A DNA stretch of 28,756 nt from JAPLKX01 sp035530195 (GTDB lineage Bacteria; Hydrogenedentota; Hydrogenedentia; Hydrogenedentales; SLHB01): positions 1-28,756 of the forward strand of contig DATKVG010000081.1 of NCBI GenBank assembly GCA_035530195.1, read 5' to 3'. The notes under the pieces were generated by a model. It did not search any database, was not told the origin of the DNA, and worked only from the letters and a program-made list of their open reading frames with translations. Of the stretch, positions 1-7,909 are shown one piece after another. Both the position numbers and the translations under genes were made by a program. Numbering within the stretch: the first letter of the stretch is position 1; every line of letters starts with the position of its first letter.

Positions 1-146
1 ATCTGGCAGGGAAGGTCGCTGGCATCGAACCGGTCCAACCGCCGGATGCCCGAGCGCCCGTGTTCGATGGCATCCCAGAATGCCTGCCGCCCCAAACCGT
101 TGCACGCGAGAACGCCAAGCCCTGTTATTACAATCGGTTGCGTCAT
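1..146 (-). CDS. Beta-ketoacyl-ACP synthase, N-terminal part (runs off left edge)
   Basis: The reverse strand reads an open frame from an ATG at 146 to the window edge, 48 residues. It begins MTQPIVITGLGVLACNGLG and continues with FWDAI, GRSGIRRL and RFDASDLP. This order (VITGLGV, then FW, then SGI, then FD) is the N-terminal signature of KAS II/FabF-type condensing enzymes and of polyketide ketosynthases. The family extends an acyl chain by decarboxylative condensation with malonyl-ACP. The catalytic Cys-His-His lie outside the window, so activity cannot be judged. The start lies 5 bp after the stop of the radical SAM gene, so the two are almost certainly co-transcribed. The ribosome site is weak (GGGAAC), which fits translational coupling. 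It could belong to fatty-acid synthesis or to a secondary-lipid cluster; the radical SAM partner favours the latter. Confidence 0.85.
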   Translation of the reverse strand, partial: MTQPIVITGLGVLACNGLGRQAFWDAIEHGRSGIRRLDRFDASDLPCQ

Positions 147-151
147 CTCGC

Positions 152-1861
152 TCAGTTCCCCGCCGCGGCCAAAACCGGCATGTACGCCCCACCGGCAACC
201 CGCTGCGCGGGCAACGACGCCTGCCGGTTGAAACGGGCCGCCGCATCGGCTATGCCCCCGACGTCTCCCATGAGGAACTTGCGGTGCATCAGCGTTACAA
301 AATCCTGCTCGTGATCCTCATACCCCGACACCCGCGCCACCAGAGCCAGTTCCGGCGTCACCCACGTCGACACCCCCGCGTCCCGCACGTCGCCGCAAAG
401 TTGTTCCAACTCCCGCTGAGCCCGGTGCAGCGGTACCTGCCGGCGGGCGTGTAGCAGGGTCCGCCAGGGTTTCAAGGGTAGTTTTGCCGAGCCCCTGCTG
501 TCAACGGCCCGCTGGACGTATCCCGGCAGGTCAAGCCTGAACCCGAACTCCTGGCAACGCTCATGCCACTCCGAACCCGGGGCTGGCTCGGGAAGCTCGA
601 AAAGGGCCGCGCCAGGCCGGACCCGCTCGATGAGCCGCAACGTCTCCGCCCGGGTGTGGGAGTCGTCCGCCGGAGAGGGATAAATAAACCGCCCCACGCT
701 GAATATGCCCGACGCCCCGCTCGATTTCAGCACCTTTTCGCACTGCGAAACCGAAAACCCGCGCCGGTAATAGTCTTCCAATAGCCACTGGCTGCCCGTG
801 TCGACACGGTACGACAACGCCTGGCAACCCGACGCCTTGTATGTCGCCAGGTTCGCTACCCGCGTCTCCCGGATCGACGCCTCCCGCATATACAACACCG
901 CCAAACCGCGCGAAAGCATCTCGCGCGCCAACGACGCCGCGTAAGCCTCTGAAAACGCAGGGCCTTCCAGCGCAAACGCGCACACGTTCTGCTGCCGCAT
1001 CGCCTCCGAAAGGGCCTCGCACACATTCCTTGGCGTCCTGGGCCGGCTCAGTCCCGGCTGGATTTCACCATGCGGGCAGGCTGGGCACTGCTGCAAACAT
1101 ACGCGCGTGCAACCCACTCCCAGCAGCTTGAATTTTCCGTCCCCGTCGAGCGCGGGATAAACCTCCGCCGAATAGGCGGGAAATGCCACGCTGTTCAGAT
1201 CGATCCGCTTCCGCCGCGTCAGCCGCAACGTGCCCCCGCGCACGACCGCCAGGTTCGGCGTCTCCGTCCAAAGTTCCGGCCGGTCAATCACATCCGCAAA
1301 CCGCGGAATCGTCCATTCCGGCTCCCCCAGGCAGAGGCAATCAAAAGCCTTCGTTCGCCGCGCAAGAAGCTCCCCATACCGCTCTACGAACGGCCCCGCC
1401 GCCGCCAGTACCACGTCGGGCTGTGACGACCGAATACGTTGTGCCAGATGCACCGCGTTACCCACGTCCGCCGCGTCCCGCACGCTAAGCACCACCAAAT
1501 CAACGCCGCCAAACTCCGCTATCTCACGCGCAGCCTCGCGCCCCAGCTCGCGCCGGAGGCTTTCCCGACGGTGACGGTGCAAACCTCCCAGCCCGCGCAG
1601 GCGTAGAAACGCCGCCAGAGCCTTTAACGACCCCGGCGGCGTTTCCCCCAGCATTTGGTCGGCTAGAGACAATGAGGCCCGACGCAGGTGCGCCGGAAAA
1701 CACCGATGAAGCGTTTCCAGCGTCCCATAATCGAAGATAACCGCCTGGTGGCCCGCATCTGCCAAAGAACCCGCTATCCCCGCTAAAAGACTGTCCGGGA
1801 GTAGCGTGTTAAAGGTGTACGGAAAACGTGGAAATGACACAAGTACACACCGTTTCGACAT
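152..1861 (-). CDS. B12-binding-domain radical SAM protein
   Basis: A 569-residue protein. I chose the ATG at 1861 over the longer frame from 1939 because AAGGAG sits 7 nt upstream and the protein then opens MSKRCVLVSFPRFPYTF. Residues 1-190 resemble the cobalamin-binding Rossmann fold of BchE-like radical SAM proteins (DAGHQAVIFDYG near 36-46, VDLVVLSV near 120-127, AAAGPF near 153-158). The usual DxHxxG histidine is not evident. Residues 251-262 contain the radical SAM cluster motif C-x3-C-x2-C (Cys255, Cys259, Cys262), with an extra Cys at 251. The family uses a 4Fe-4S cluster and SAM to start radical methylation, cyclisation or rearrangement. It is the upstream gene of a pair with a beta-ketoacyl synthase, so a lipid or polyketide substrate is a reasonable inference. 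The reaction cannot be read from the sequence. Confidence 0.82.
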   Translation of the reverse strand: MSKRCVLVSFPRFPYTFNTLLPDSLLAGIAGSLADAGHQAVIFDYGTLETLHRCFPAHLRRASLSLADQMLGETPPGSLKALAAFLRLRGLGGLHRHRRESLRRELGREAAREIAEFGGVDLVVLSVRDAADVGNAVHLAQRIRSSQPDVVLAAAGPFVERYGELLARRTKAFDCLCLGEPEWTIPRFADVIDRPELWTETPNLAVVRGGTLRLTRRKRIDLNSVAFPAYSAEVYPALDGDGKFKLLGVGCTRVCLQQCPACPHGEIQPGLSRPRTPRNVCEALSEAMRQQNVCAFALEGPAFSEAYAASLAREMLSRGLAVLYMREASIRETRVANLATYKASGCQALSYRVDTGSQWLLEDYYRRGFSVSQCEKVLKSSGASGIFSVGRFIYPSPADDSHTRAETLRLIERVRPGAALFELPEPAPGSEWHERCQEFGFRLDLPGYVQRAVDSRGSAKLPLKPWRTLLHARRQVPLHRAQRELEQLCGDVRDAGVSTWVTPELALVARVSGYEDHEQDFVTLMHRKFLMGDVGGIADAAARFNRQASLPAQRVAGGAYMPVLAAAGN

Positions 1862-1906
1862 GTAGCGCTCCTTCTGCCGCTTCTGTCTCCACAAGACCAC
1901 TTCGCT

Positions 1907-1936
1907 ACAATATGTCGCCCCTTTCCCCTCCCTCAA
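1907..1936 (-). promoter_or_regulatory. Possible promoter of the radical SAM operon
   Basis: On the reverse strand a -35-like TTGAGG (1931-1936) is separated by 18 bp from a -10-like TATTGT (1907-1912). Transcription would start near 1900, about 40 nt before the ATG. Each box matches sigma70 consensus at 4 of 6 positions, so this is tentative. Confidence 0.3.
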
Positions 1937-1939
1937 CAC

Positions 1940-2214
1940 AACATATCGAGCAAAAGTTTAACAGATTCACCATATATATGCAACAAAAAAAGTCGCCCCA
2001 CTAGATATTGTAGTTTGCCCCCTCTTTGGCTCCCAAAACCCAAAATAAAGCGAAAAATGGCCATCGCCACAGGCGGTCTGGGACGCTTCCCCGGCCGCGC
2101 TTCTTAGTACGCGTTGTGGGGGGCGTCCCTCTTTTCGTCTACCCCCTGCCCATCCAATCCGCAATCCGAAATCCGAAATCCGCAATTGATTACTTTCCCC
2201 AGTCCGCCGGCCCC
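1940..2214. other. Intergenic region between divergent genes
   Basis: This is most of the 389-bp gap between the divergent radical SAM and C45 hydrolase genes. The first part is AT-rich (for example a CATATATATG stretch and a run of seven A near 1984) against a GC-rich background, and it could hold regulator sites. The right part holds the heptamer repeat at 2156-2183. I see no convincing gene; the short frames here lack family features. Confidence 0.6.
2156..2183. repeat. Heptamer tandem repeat, 4 units
   Basis: Four contiguous 7-bp units read AATCCGC, AATCCGA, AATCCGA, AATCCGC, followed by AATT. The array ends 67 bp upstream of the C45 hydrolase ATG and about 35 bp upstream of its proposed -10 box. 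Short tandem heptamers are known as STRRs in cyanobacteria; their function is unclear. Confidence 0.85.
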
Positions 2215-2223
2215 TGCTATACT
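2215..2223 (+). promoter_or_regulatory. Extended -10 promoter of the C45 hydrolase gene
   Basis: TGC followed by TATACT (2218-2223) makes an extended -10 element (TGn-TATACT). No good -35 box is seen, as is usual for extended -10 promoters. The start of transcription would be near 2230, giving a leader of about 21 nt. The same TGn-TATACT arrangement occurs before the methyltransferase gene at 16086-16094. Confidence 0.5.
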
Positions 2224-2250
2224 AGCCGAGGTAAAAACCGCGAGGCAGCC

Positions 2251-3669
2251 ATGGGAATTCTGCATGTCCGGCCTTCCCGCCAGCAGACCGTTCGGACGGC
2301 CGGGGAAGGTTTTTTCGAGATTTACTCATCTCCACTGGGCAACCTGCCCGTCCTCCACGTCGCCGGCACACGCGAGCAGATGGGGTGGCAATACGGCGCG
2401 CTCGTGGGCGATCTCATCCGGCGCAACGCCGATATGACCCTCGGTTTGTTCACCCAATATGGCATTCCGGCCGAATTGGTCTGCCGCATCCTGGACGCCG
2501 CCTGGGCGCGGCTCGCCCCTCACGTGTCCGACGCTGTGCTTGCCGAAATCGCCTCCATAGCCGCGGGCGCACGCAACGCCGGCTTCGATGTCGCACCCGA
2601 AGATATCCGCCGCCTGGTCGCTGTGACCAACCTTGACATGTACCGGCGCGACGAACGCCTGCTCGAGCTGGTCAACCCACTGCCCCCCGCCCCGTCCTGC
2701 ACGTTTTTCGCCGCGTGGGGACCGCGAACCGAAGGCGGCAAGCTGCTGGCCTCGCGCAACCTCGACTGGGTCTCCCGGACCGGCATGCATGAGACGCGCC
2801 TCGTCACCGTCTACCGCCCCGGCGGCGGCCTCGGGTTCGTCACGGCGGGTTACGCCGGCATCGTGGGCGCGCTCGCCGGCATGAACGAAAAAGGCATTTG
2901 CTTCTCCGAGATCGGCGCGTTCAGCGGTTCCGAAGAACTCGACGGCACGCCCTGGACCCTCACCGCCCGAAAGGTCCTTGAAGAAACCGGCTCCCTCGAC
3001 CACGCCATTGCCGTTGTCCGCGGAGCAAAACATACCATCGGCTACAACTTCATGACGGCCGACGGCGATCCCGGCGCCTATGGAACCCCCGCATACGCCC
3101 CCGGCGCAGCCGCGTTTGAAACCAACTTCACCTGCTGCGAAACATTCCGCGACGACGACCCAAAAGAACACAACGCCTACTGGCGCGACCCCAACGGCAA
3201 CCTCTTGCCATACGGCCTGCCCATGAAGCACGCCGTCATGCGCGCCGACATGGCGTTCAGCCCCTCCGTCAGATCACTCCAGGCCGCCGACAACGGCCCC
3301 GTCGTGCCCGGCAACGACGGCGACCCGTTTACGGCCCCCACCTACGTCGACTGCCACAAGCCCATGCACGACATGTTCCGCGCCTACGAAACCGGCGCCC
3401 AATACGTCTACCCGCTGCGCAACACCCGCGTCATCGAAGCCGGCAAACCACGCCCGATTGGCCGCGAAGAAGCCCTCAACATCGCCGCCACCGTCGCCCA
3501 TAACACCGAAAAACTCGACCAAAACGACTGGGACGTCATGAGCGTCGTCTATGCTCCCACGGACCTCGACTTCTACGTCGCTTACGAATCCCGCGACCCC
3601 GCCGGCAACTGGAAAAACGCCCCCGATTCCGGCTACTGGCAGTTCGACCTCGAGAAACTCCTGGGATAG
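2251..3669 (+). CDS. C45-family (NTN-type) autoproteolytic acyltransferase/hydrolase
   Basis: A 472-residue protein beginning MGILHVRPSR. The ATG at 2251 is preferred over a longer frame from 2026, which would read through the heptamer repeat and promoter. The Cys150 region, PSCTFFAAWGP followed by GGKLLASRNLDW, is the signature of the C45 / acyl-CoA:6-APA acyltransferase-like hydrolases. In these, a peptide bond is cleaved so that the Cys becomes the N-terminal nucleophile. Arg169, Asn170 and Asp172 fit the conserved RNxD that follows. Residues 30-140 would form the small N-terminal chain after cleavage. The family acts on linear amide (C-N) or acyl bonds; the natural substrate is unknown. 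There is no signal peptide, so the enzyme is probably cytoplasmic. It is monocistronic, with a weak GAGG ribosome site. Confidence 0.85.
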   Translation: MGILHVRPSRQQTVRTAGEGFFEIYSSPLGNLPVLHVAGTREQMGWQYGALVGDLIRRNADMTLGLFTQYGIPAELVCRILDAAWARLAPHVSDAVLAEIASIAAGARNAGFDVAPEDIRRLVAVTNLDMYRRDERLLELVNPLPPAPSCTFFAAWGPRTEGGKLLASRNLDWVSRTGMHETRLVTVYRPGGGLGFVTAGYAGIVGALAGMNEKGICFSEIGAFSGSEELDGTPWTLTARKVLEETGSLDHAIAVVRGAKHTIGYNFMTADGDPGAYGTPAYAPGAAAFETNFTCCETFRDDDPKEHNAYWRDPNGNLLPYGLPMKHAVMRADMAFSPSVRSLQAADNGPVVPGNDGDPFTAPTYVDCHKPMHDMFRAYETGAQYVYPLRNTRVIEAGKPRPIGREEALNIAATVAHNTEKLDQNDWDVMSVVYAPTDLDFYVAYESRDPAGNWKNAPDSGYWQFDLEKLLG

Positions 3670-3753
3670 TCTCGTTACGATTCGAAGTTCTATCCGGCTC
3701 TTTGATACGGACTCAGCCGCTTCGGTGAAATGGGACAGAAGGAGTTTCAACCA

Positions 3754-3915
3754 ATGGACTTTCGCGTTCTCCTCGTAGAGTCGGATGAAGGAGTGGCGGT
3801 GAGTTGCCCGATGCTCCGCGGCTGCCACCCTCAGGGTGCAACACGCGAGGAAGCCATCGAAAATATTCGGATAGCTATTCGCGAGTGGTTGGATGTGGAA
3901 CAAGTCGAGAAAACC
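3754..3915 (+). pseudogene. hicB: HicB-like antitoxin gene, 3' end replaced by IS remnant
   Basis: From the ATG at 3754, with AGAAGGAG about 9 nt upstream, the frame reads MDFRVLLVESDEGVAVSCP, then GCHPQGATREEAIENI and AIREWLDVEQ. This is the HicB/DUF1902-like fold of type II antitoxins (beta strands, then a helix after GxTREEA). After about residue 53 the frame runs into the reverse complement of a transposase gene and continues without sense to 4215. The normal antitoxin C-terminus is therefore missing. No hicA-like toxin of about 60-80 residues is visible on either side; it may have been lost with the insertion. The product is probably non-functional or an orphan fragment. Confidence 0.65.
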
Positions 3916-4374
3916 GAATTCCGCCGGGGTCATGTAGTCCAAACTGCTGTGGGGATGTTCTTCATTGTATTCATTTCGCCAAGCCACCACCACCTCCTGA
4001 GCATGATGGCCGTCGGTGAAAACGTGCATGTTCAGGCATTCGTCGCGAAACTTGTCGTTGAAGCTCTCGATGTACGGATTTTCCCAGGGGTTGCCTGGCG
4101 TGATCTAGATCGTTCTGGCGCCGCGTTCCTCGAGCCAGGCCTGGAGCGCTTTGGCGACCAGTTCCGGGCCATTATCCGAACGAAGGTACGCCGGAGCGCC
4201 GTGGAGCAGGAATAGCCATTCCAACGAGGCGATCACCTTAGCCGCCCCAATCGAACGGTCGACGCGTATGTGATGGCACTCCCGCGTGTACTCGTCCAGC
4301 ACGCACAGCATCCGCAGTTTCCCGCCCCGCACGGTGCGGTCCTCAATGAAGTCATAGCTCCACACATGGTTGGC
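3915..4374 (-). pseudogene. IS3-type transposase (OrfB integrase core), decayed
   Basis: On the reverse strand, from about 4374, the frame reads ANHVWSYDFIEDRT, LCVLDEYTREC, LRSDNGPELVAKALQAWL, then ENPYIESFND and NEYNEEHPHSSLDYMTPAEF. These are the DDE/rve integrase core motifs of IS3-family OrfB: first Asp in WSYD, second in SDNG, Glu in YIES. A single in-frame TAG at 4105-4107 interrupts the gene between the second Asp and the Glu; otherwise the frame is intact through this point. The N-terminal half of OrfB and all of OrfA are absent, and the C-terminus stops abruptly where hicB sequence begins. The copy is dead. I see no clear terminal inverted repeats. Confidence 0.85.
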
Positions 4375-4698
4375 ATACGCCGCTTTTGCCGTTTTCTGGA
4401 CGTGTTTGAGGCATTGGGGTGGACGTACTTGGAAAGGCGATTGTCTGACTGCAGTCAGGTCGTTGACAAAGCGGCAGCAAGCGCGCCAGAATCGGCCGCA
4501 CTCCACACAGCCGCGCTTGCAAAGAGCATTTTCGCACGGCCAATCGCCGCTTGAAGGCGGCCACCGAAGGAGGTGCGAGGCTCGCAATGACACTGGGAAA
4601 GAAAGTCAATTCGCTCAGTTTTACTGCTAATTGAAATAAGAAATACCTGATCGGCTCGGAATCCGGGCAAGCGTGATGGGACAGCCGTGGGTCGGCTG
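4375..4698. other. Gene-free stretch beside the IS remnant
   Basis: No gene with recognisable features lies here. The reverse frame that joins the transposase upstream has no family resemblance. The stretch contains a 9-bp inverted repeat (4477-4485 with 4512-4520, starting GCAAGCGCG) whose loop carries an 18-bp sequence that occurs again at 19859-19876. A 7-bp inverted repeat (4680-4686 with 4694-4700) overlaps the stop of the exporter gene. It may include lost IS or toxin-antitoxin sequence. Confidence 0.5.
4477..4520. repeat. Inverted repeat enclosing an 18-bp sequence shared with 19859
   Basis: The arms GCAAGCGCG (4477-4485) and CGCGCTTGC (4512-4520) are perfect 9-bp complements. The loop includes AATCGGCCGCACTCCACA at 4490-4507. 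That 18-mer occurs exactly at 19859-19876, at the right edge of the large palindrome. Both may be parts of one dispersed repeat family. Confidence 0.6.
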
Positions 4699-5448
4699 TC
4701 ACGCCGCGATGACGGCTCTGGCGAGGAGGGCGGCGGCGAGCAGGAGGATGAGCCACACGAGCAGGCGGTGGAACAGTGCGTGGTTGATTCGCCGATCGAG
4801 GAGCGTGCCGATGAGGAGTCCCGCGGCCATGCCGGGGATGCCGTATGCGCAGTAGGTGAGTACGTCTCGGGTGACGAGGCCGCCGGCGCCGTGGCAGGCG
4901 ACGATGAGGATGCCGTTGACGAGGAAGCAGGCTTGGAGAATCGAGCGGAACGATTGTTTTGACCATCGTTTGACGGAGCCGTAGATGACGAGCGGCGGTC
5001 CGTCGGTGGCGTATGCGCCGCCGAGCAGGCCGGCGCAGAACCCGACGAGTGCAGTGGTCAGCCGGCCCGAGCGGGCGGGCGTGAGATCGGGGGTGGAGTC
5101 CGGGCGTGCCGCAGCGAGTGTGTAGATGCCGTAGCCGAGGAGGACGATGCCAAGGAGTGCCATGACGGGCGCGGGTGGCAGGACTTTGAGTGCGAGCGCG
5201 CCAAGGGGTACGCCGATCACGGAGCCGGTCAGCAGCCGGCCGGCTTCGCGCCATTGGAGTCCCTGCCGGTTTTGGTAAAGGACGGTGAGGGTGACGGTCG
5301 CGCCGACGATCGCCATGACGCTGGCTGCGGGTTTTACGCCGATGAACTGGGTGAGTATGGGCATGACGACGAGGGCGGAGCCGAACCCCGCGATGGTCTG
5401 GACGCACGCGCCGAGCGCGAATATGGCGGCGATCAGGATGAACATCAT
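4699..5448 (-). CDS. TauE/SafE-family sulfite or organosulfonate exporter
   Basis: A 249-residue, strongly hydrophobic protein with about eight membrane segments. It opens MMFILIAAIFALGACVQTIA, and the next residues GFGSALVVMP match the first repeat of TauE/SafE (formerly DUF81). A second repeat appears near GFCAGLLGGAYATDGPPLV, which has the typical G-GPP element. The family consists of inner-membrane exporters or permeases for sulfite, sulfoacetate or other small anions; the substrate cannot be predicted from the sequence. The start lies 6 bp after the stop of the upstream PLP decarboxylase, and the ribosome site is poor, so translation is likely coupled to that gene. A sulfur-containing product of the decarboxylase is an attractive but unproven substrate. 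Confidence 0.85.
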   Translation of the reverse strand: MMFILIAAIFALGACVQTIAGFGSALVVMPILTQFIGVKPAASVMAIVGATVTLTVLYQNRQGLQWREAGRLLTGSVIGVPLGALALKVLPPAPVMALLGIVLLGYGIYTLAAARPDSTPDLTPARSGRLTTALVGFCAGLLGGAYATDGPPLVIYGSVKRWSKQSFRSILQACFLVNGILIVACHGAGGLVTRDVLTYCAYGIPGMAAGLLIGTLLDRRINHALFHRLLVWLILLLAAALLARAVIAA

Positions 5449-5454
5449 GGGGCG

Positions 5455-6909
<1,455 letters not shown>

Positions 6910-6954
6910 GACGTCCCTTTCTGCCCCTATTTTTGCACCACGCTGGCTGCGAGT

Positions 6955-6983
6955 AATGTATACGTTCGCGCTGAGTGATTCAA
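6955..6983 (-). promoter_or_regulatory. Possible promoter of the decarboxylase-exporter operon
   Basis: On the reverse strand TTGAAT (6978-6983) is 17 bp from TACATT (6955-6960). Each box has 4 of 6 consensus positions. Transcription would start near 6948, about 40 nt before the ATG. Confidence 0.35.
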
Positions 6984-7017
6984 TGGCGGGAGACGCTTGG
7001 TCATTCTAGTCGGCACC

Positions 7018-7046
7018 TTGACACATGTGCGGGTGCTGAATATAAT
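7018..7046 (+). promoter_or_regulatory. Perfect-consensus sigma70 promoter
   Basis: TTGACA (7018-7023) and TATAAT (7041-7046) are separated by exactly 17 bp, matching sigma70 consensus at all 12 positions. Transcription would start near 7053, giving a leader of about 48 nt before the lipoprotein ATG at 7101. This is the strongest promoter seen in the window and implies high, little-regulated expression unless a repressor overlaps. Confidence 0.85.
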
Positions 7047-7100
7047 GCCGCACTTGCTTAATATCTTCGACTAGGGGCTGTAAGGAAGGGGTACTGCGGG

Positions 7101-7841
7101 ATGAGGCGCTGCGGTGAAGCCGGTATCTTGACGATATTCGCTGTACTATGTTTGGGCATGACGTCTTGTCCACGGCAGAAGGGGGCTGATCTCTGCAAGG
7201 ATGGTCCCGCGGGCCCATTTTCGCTTAGCGACTATTTTCCCGTAGCCGAGGGTAACTCGTGGACTTGGCGCCTGTACTTGTCGGAGGAGCCGGGCGATGA
7301 GTTGTATGTCAAGTTTTCGCTGACGATGGACGAGGTAGTGGTTTCGGGGGATTATGAAGTCTGGCACGGGACGCTTGATGCGCCGTGGTATCTGTTGCTG
7401 GGTCTTTCGTGGCTTTTTGGCGGCGGGGACAGTGGGTATATAACGTCGGTGGACGGTCTTCTCTATTACTGCCGTGACGACGCGGAGGCGGGCGCGCGGA
7501 TTGCGGCGCTGCCTGCCCTGGAAGGTTGGACCATCGTGCCGCTGCACTCGGACTTGAGCCCCCGCATGGTAGAAACGGAAAGCGACGGGAAGCGGCTCTT
7601 TATCCAGTACTGCGGCGGGTACTTTCCGGAGGCTTTGCCGGCCTCGGCGCGCGCCGATCTTCTGCCGGAGGCGTTTTATTCGAGCGACCCGGTGGTGATT
7701 TTGCACACGTCGGACGACGGCTACGACTGGCGGCCAAAGCGGATGGTGCTGGGGCGCGGGACAGGGATCTTGTTCGGGAAGACCAGCTTTGGCCGGTTTT
7801 ATCTTCATTCGGCGACCGTAACGGTAGATGTAGAACAGTAA
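7101..7841 (+). CDS. Lipoprotein with FPxxEGNxW domain, function unknown
   Basis: A 246-residue protein. The ATG at 7101 follows AAGGAAGGGG by 9 nt. It has a basic start (MRRCGEAG), a hydrophobic core and a lipobox LGMTSC with the lipidated Cys at 23, so it is anchored in the membrane and faces the periplasm or outside. Residues 45-60 contain YFPVAEGNSWTWRLY, and the C-terminus contains ILFG and LHSATV. The next lipoprotein has related elements at its own two ends, so both seem to share one domain of about 200 residues. The rest is mostly beta-rich, with paired Cys (127-CR, IQYCGG). I recognise no named family or catalytic motif. It is driven by the consensus promoter at 7018. Confidence 0.85.
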   Translation: MRRCGEAGILTIFAVLCLGMTSCPRQKGADLCKDGPAGPFSLSDYFPVAEGNSWTWRLYLSEEPGDELYVKFSLTMDEVVVSGDYEVWHGTLDAPWYLLLGLSWLFGGGDSGYITSVDGLLYYCRDDAEAGARIAALPALEGWTIVPLHSDLSPRMVETESDGKRLFIQYCGGYFPEALPASARADLLPEAFYSSDPVVILHTSDDGYDWRPKRMVLGRGTGILFGKTSFGRFYLHSATVTVDVEQ

Positions 7842-7909
7842 TGCGTGTACTCGCAGTTGTAAGACCGCTTTGGGGAAAAAGAAAGATCCTAACTGGAAGG
7901 AGAAGAGTC

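Noticed and set aside
2326..3231. A 301-residue reverse frame rich in Gly and Val.
   Set aside because: It is antisense to the C45 hydrolase, which has conserved catalytic motifs; the reverse frame shows none.
4680..4700. Inverted repeat overlapping the exporter stop codon as a terminator.
   Set aside because: The 7-bp stem is not followed by a T-run on the reverse strand.
4352..5407. A 351-residue Arg/His/Pro-rich reverse frame.
   Set aside because: It overlaps the TauE/SafE gene in another frame and has the biased composition of a shadow frame; the exporter frame has clear membrane segments and family motifs.
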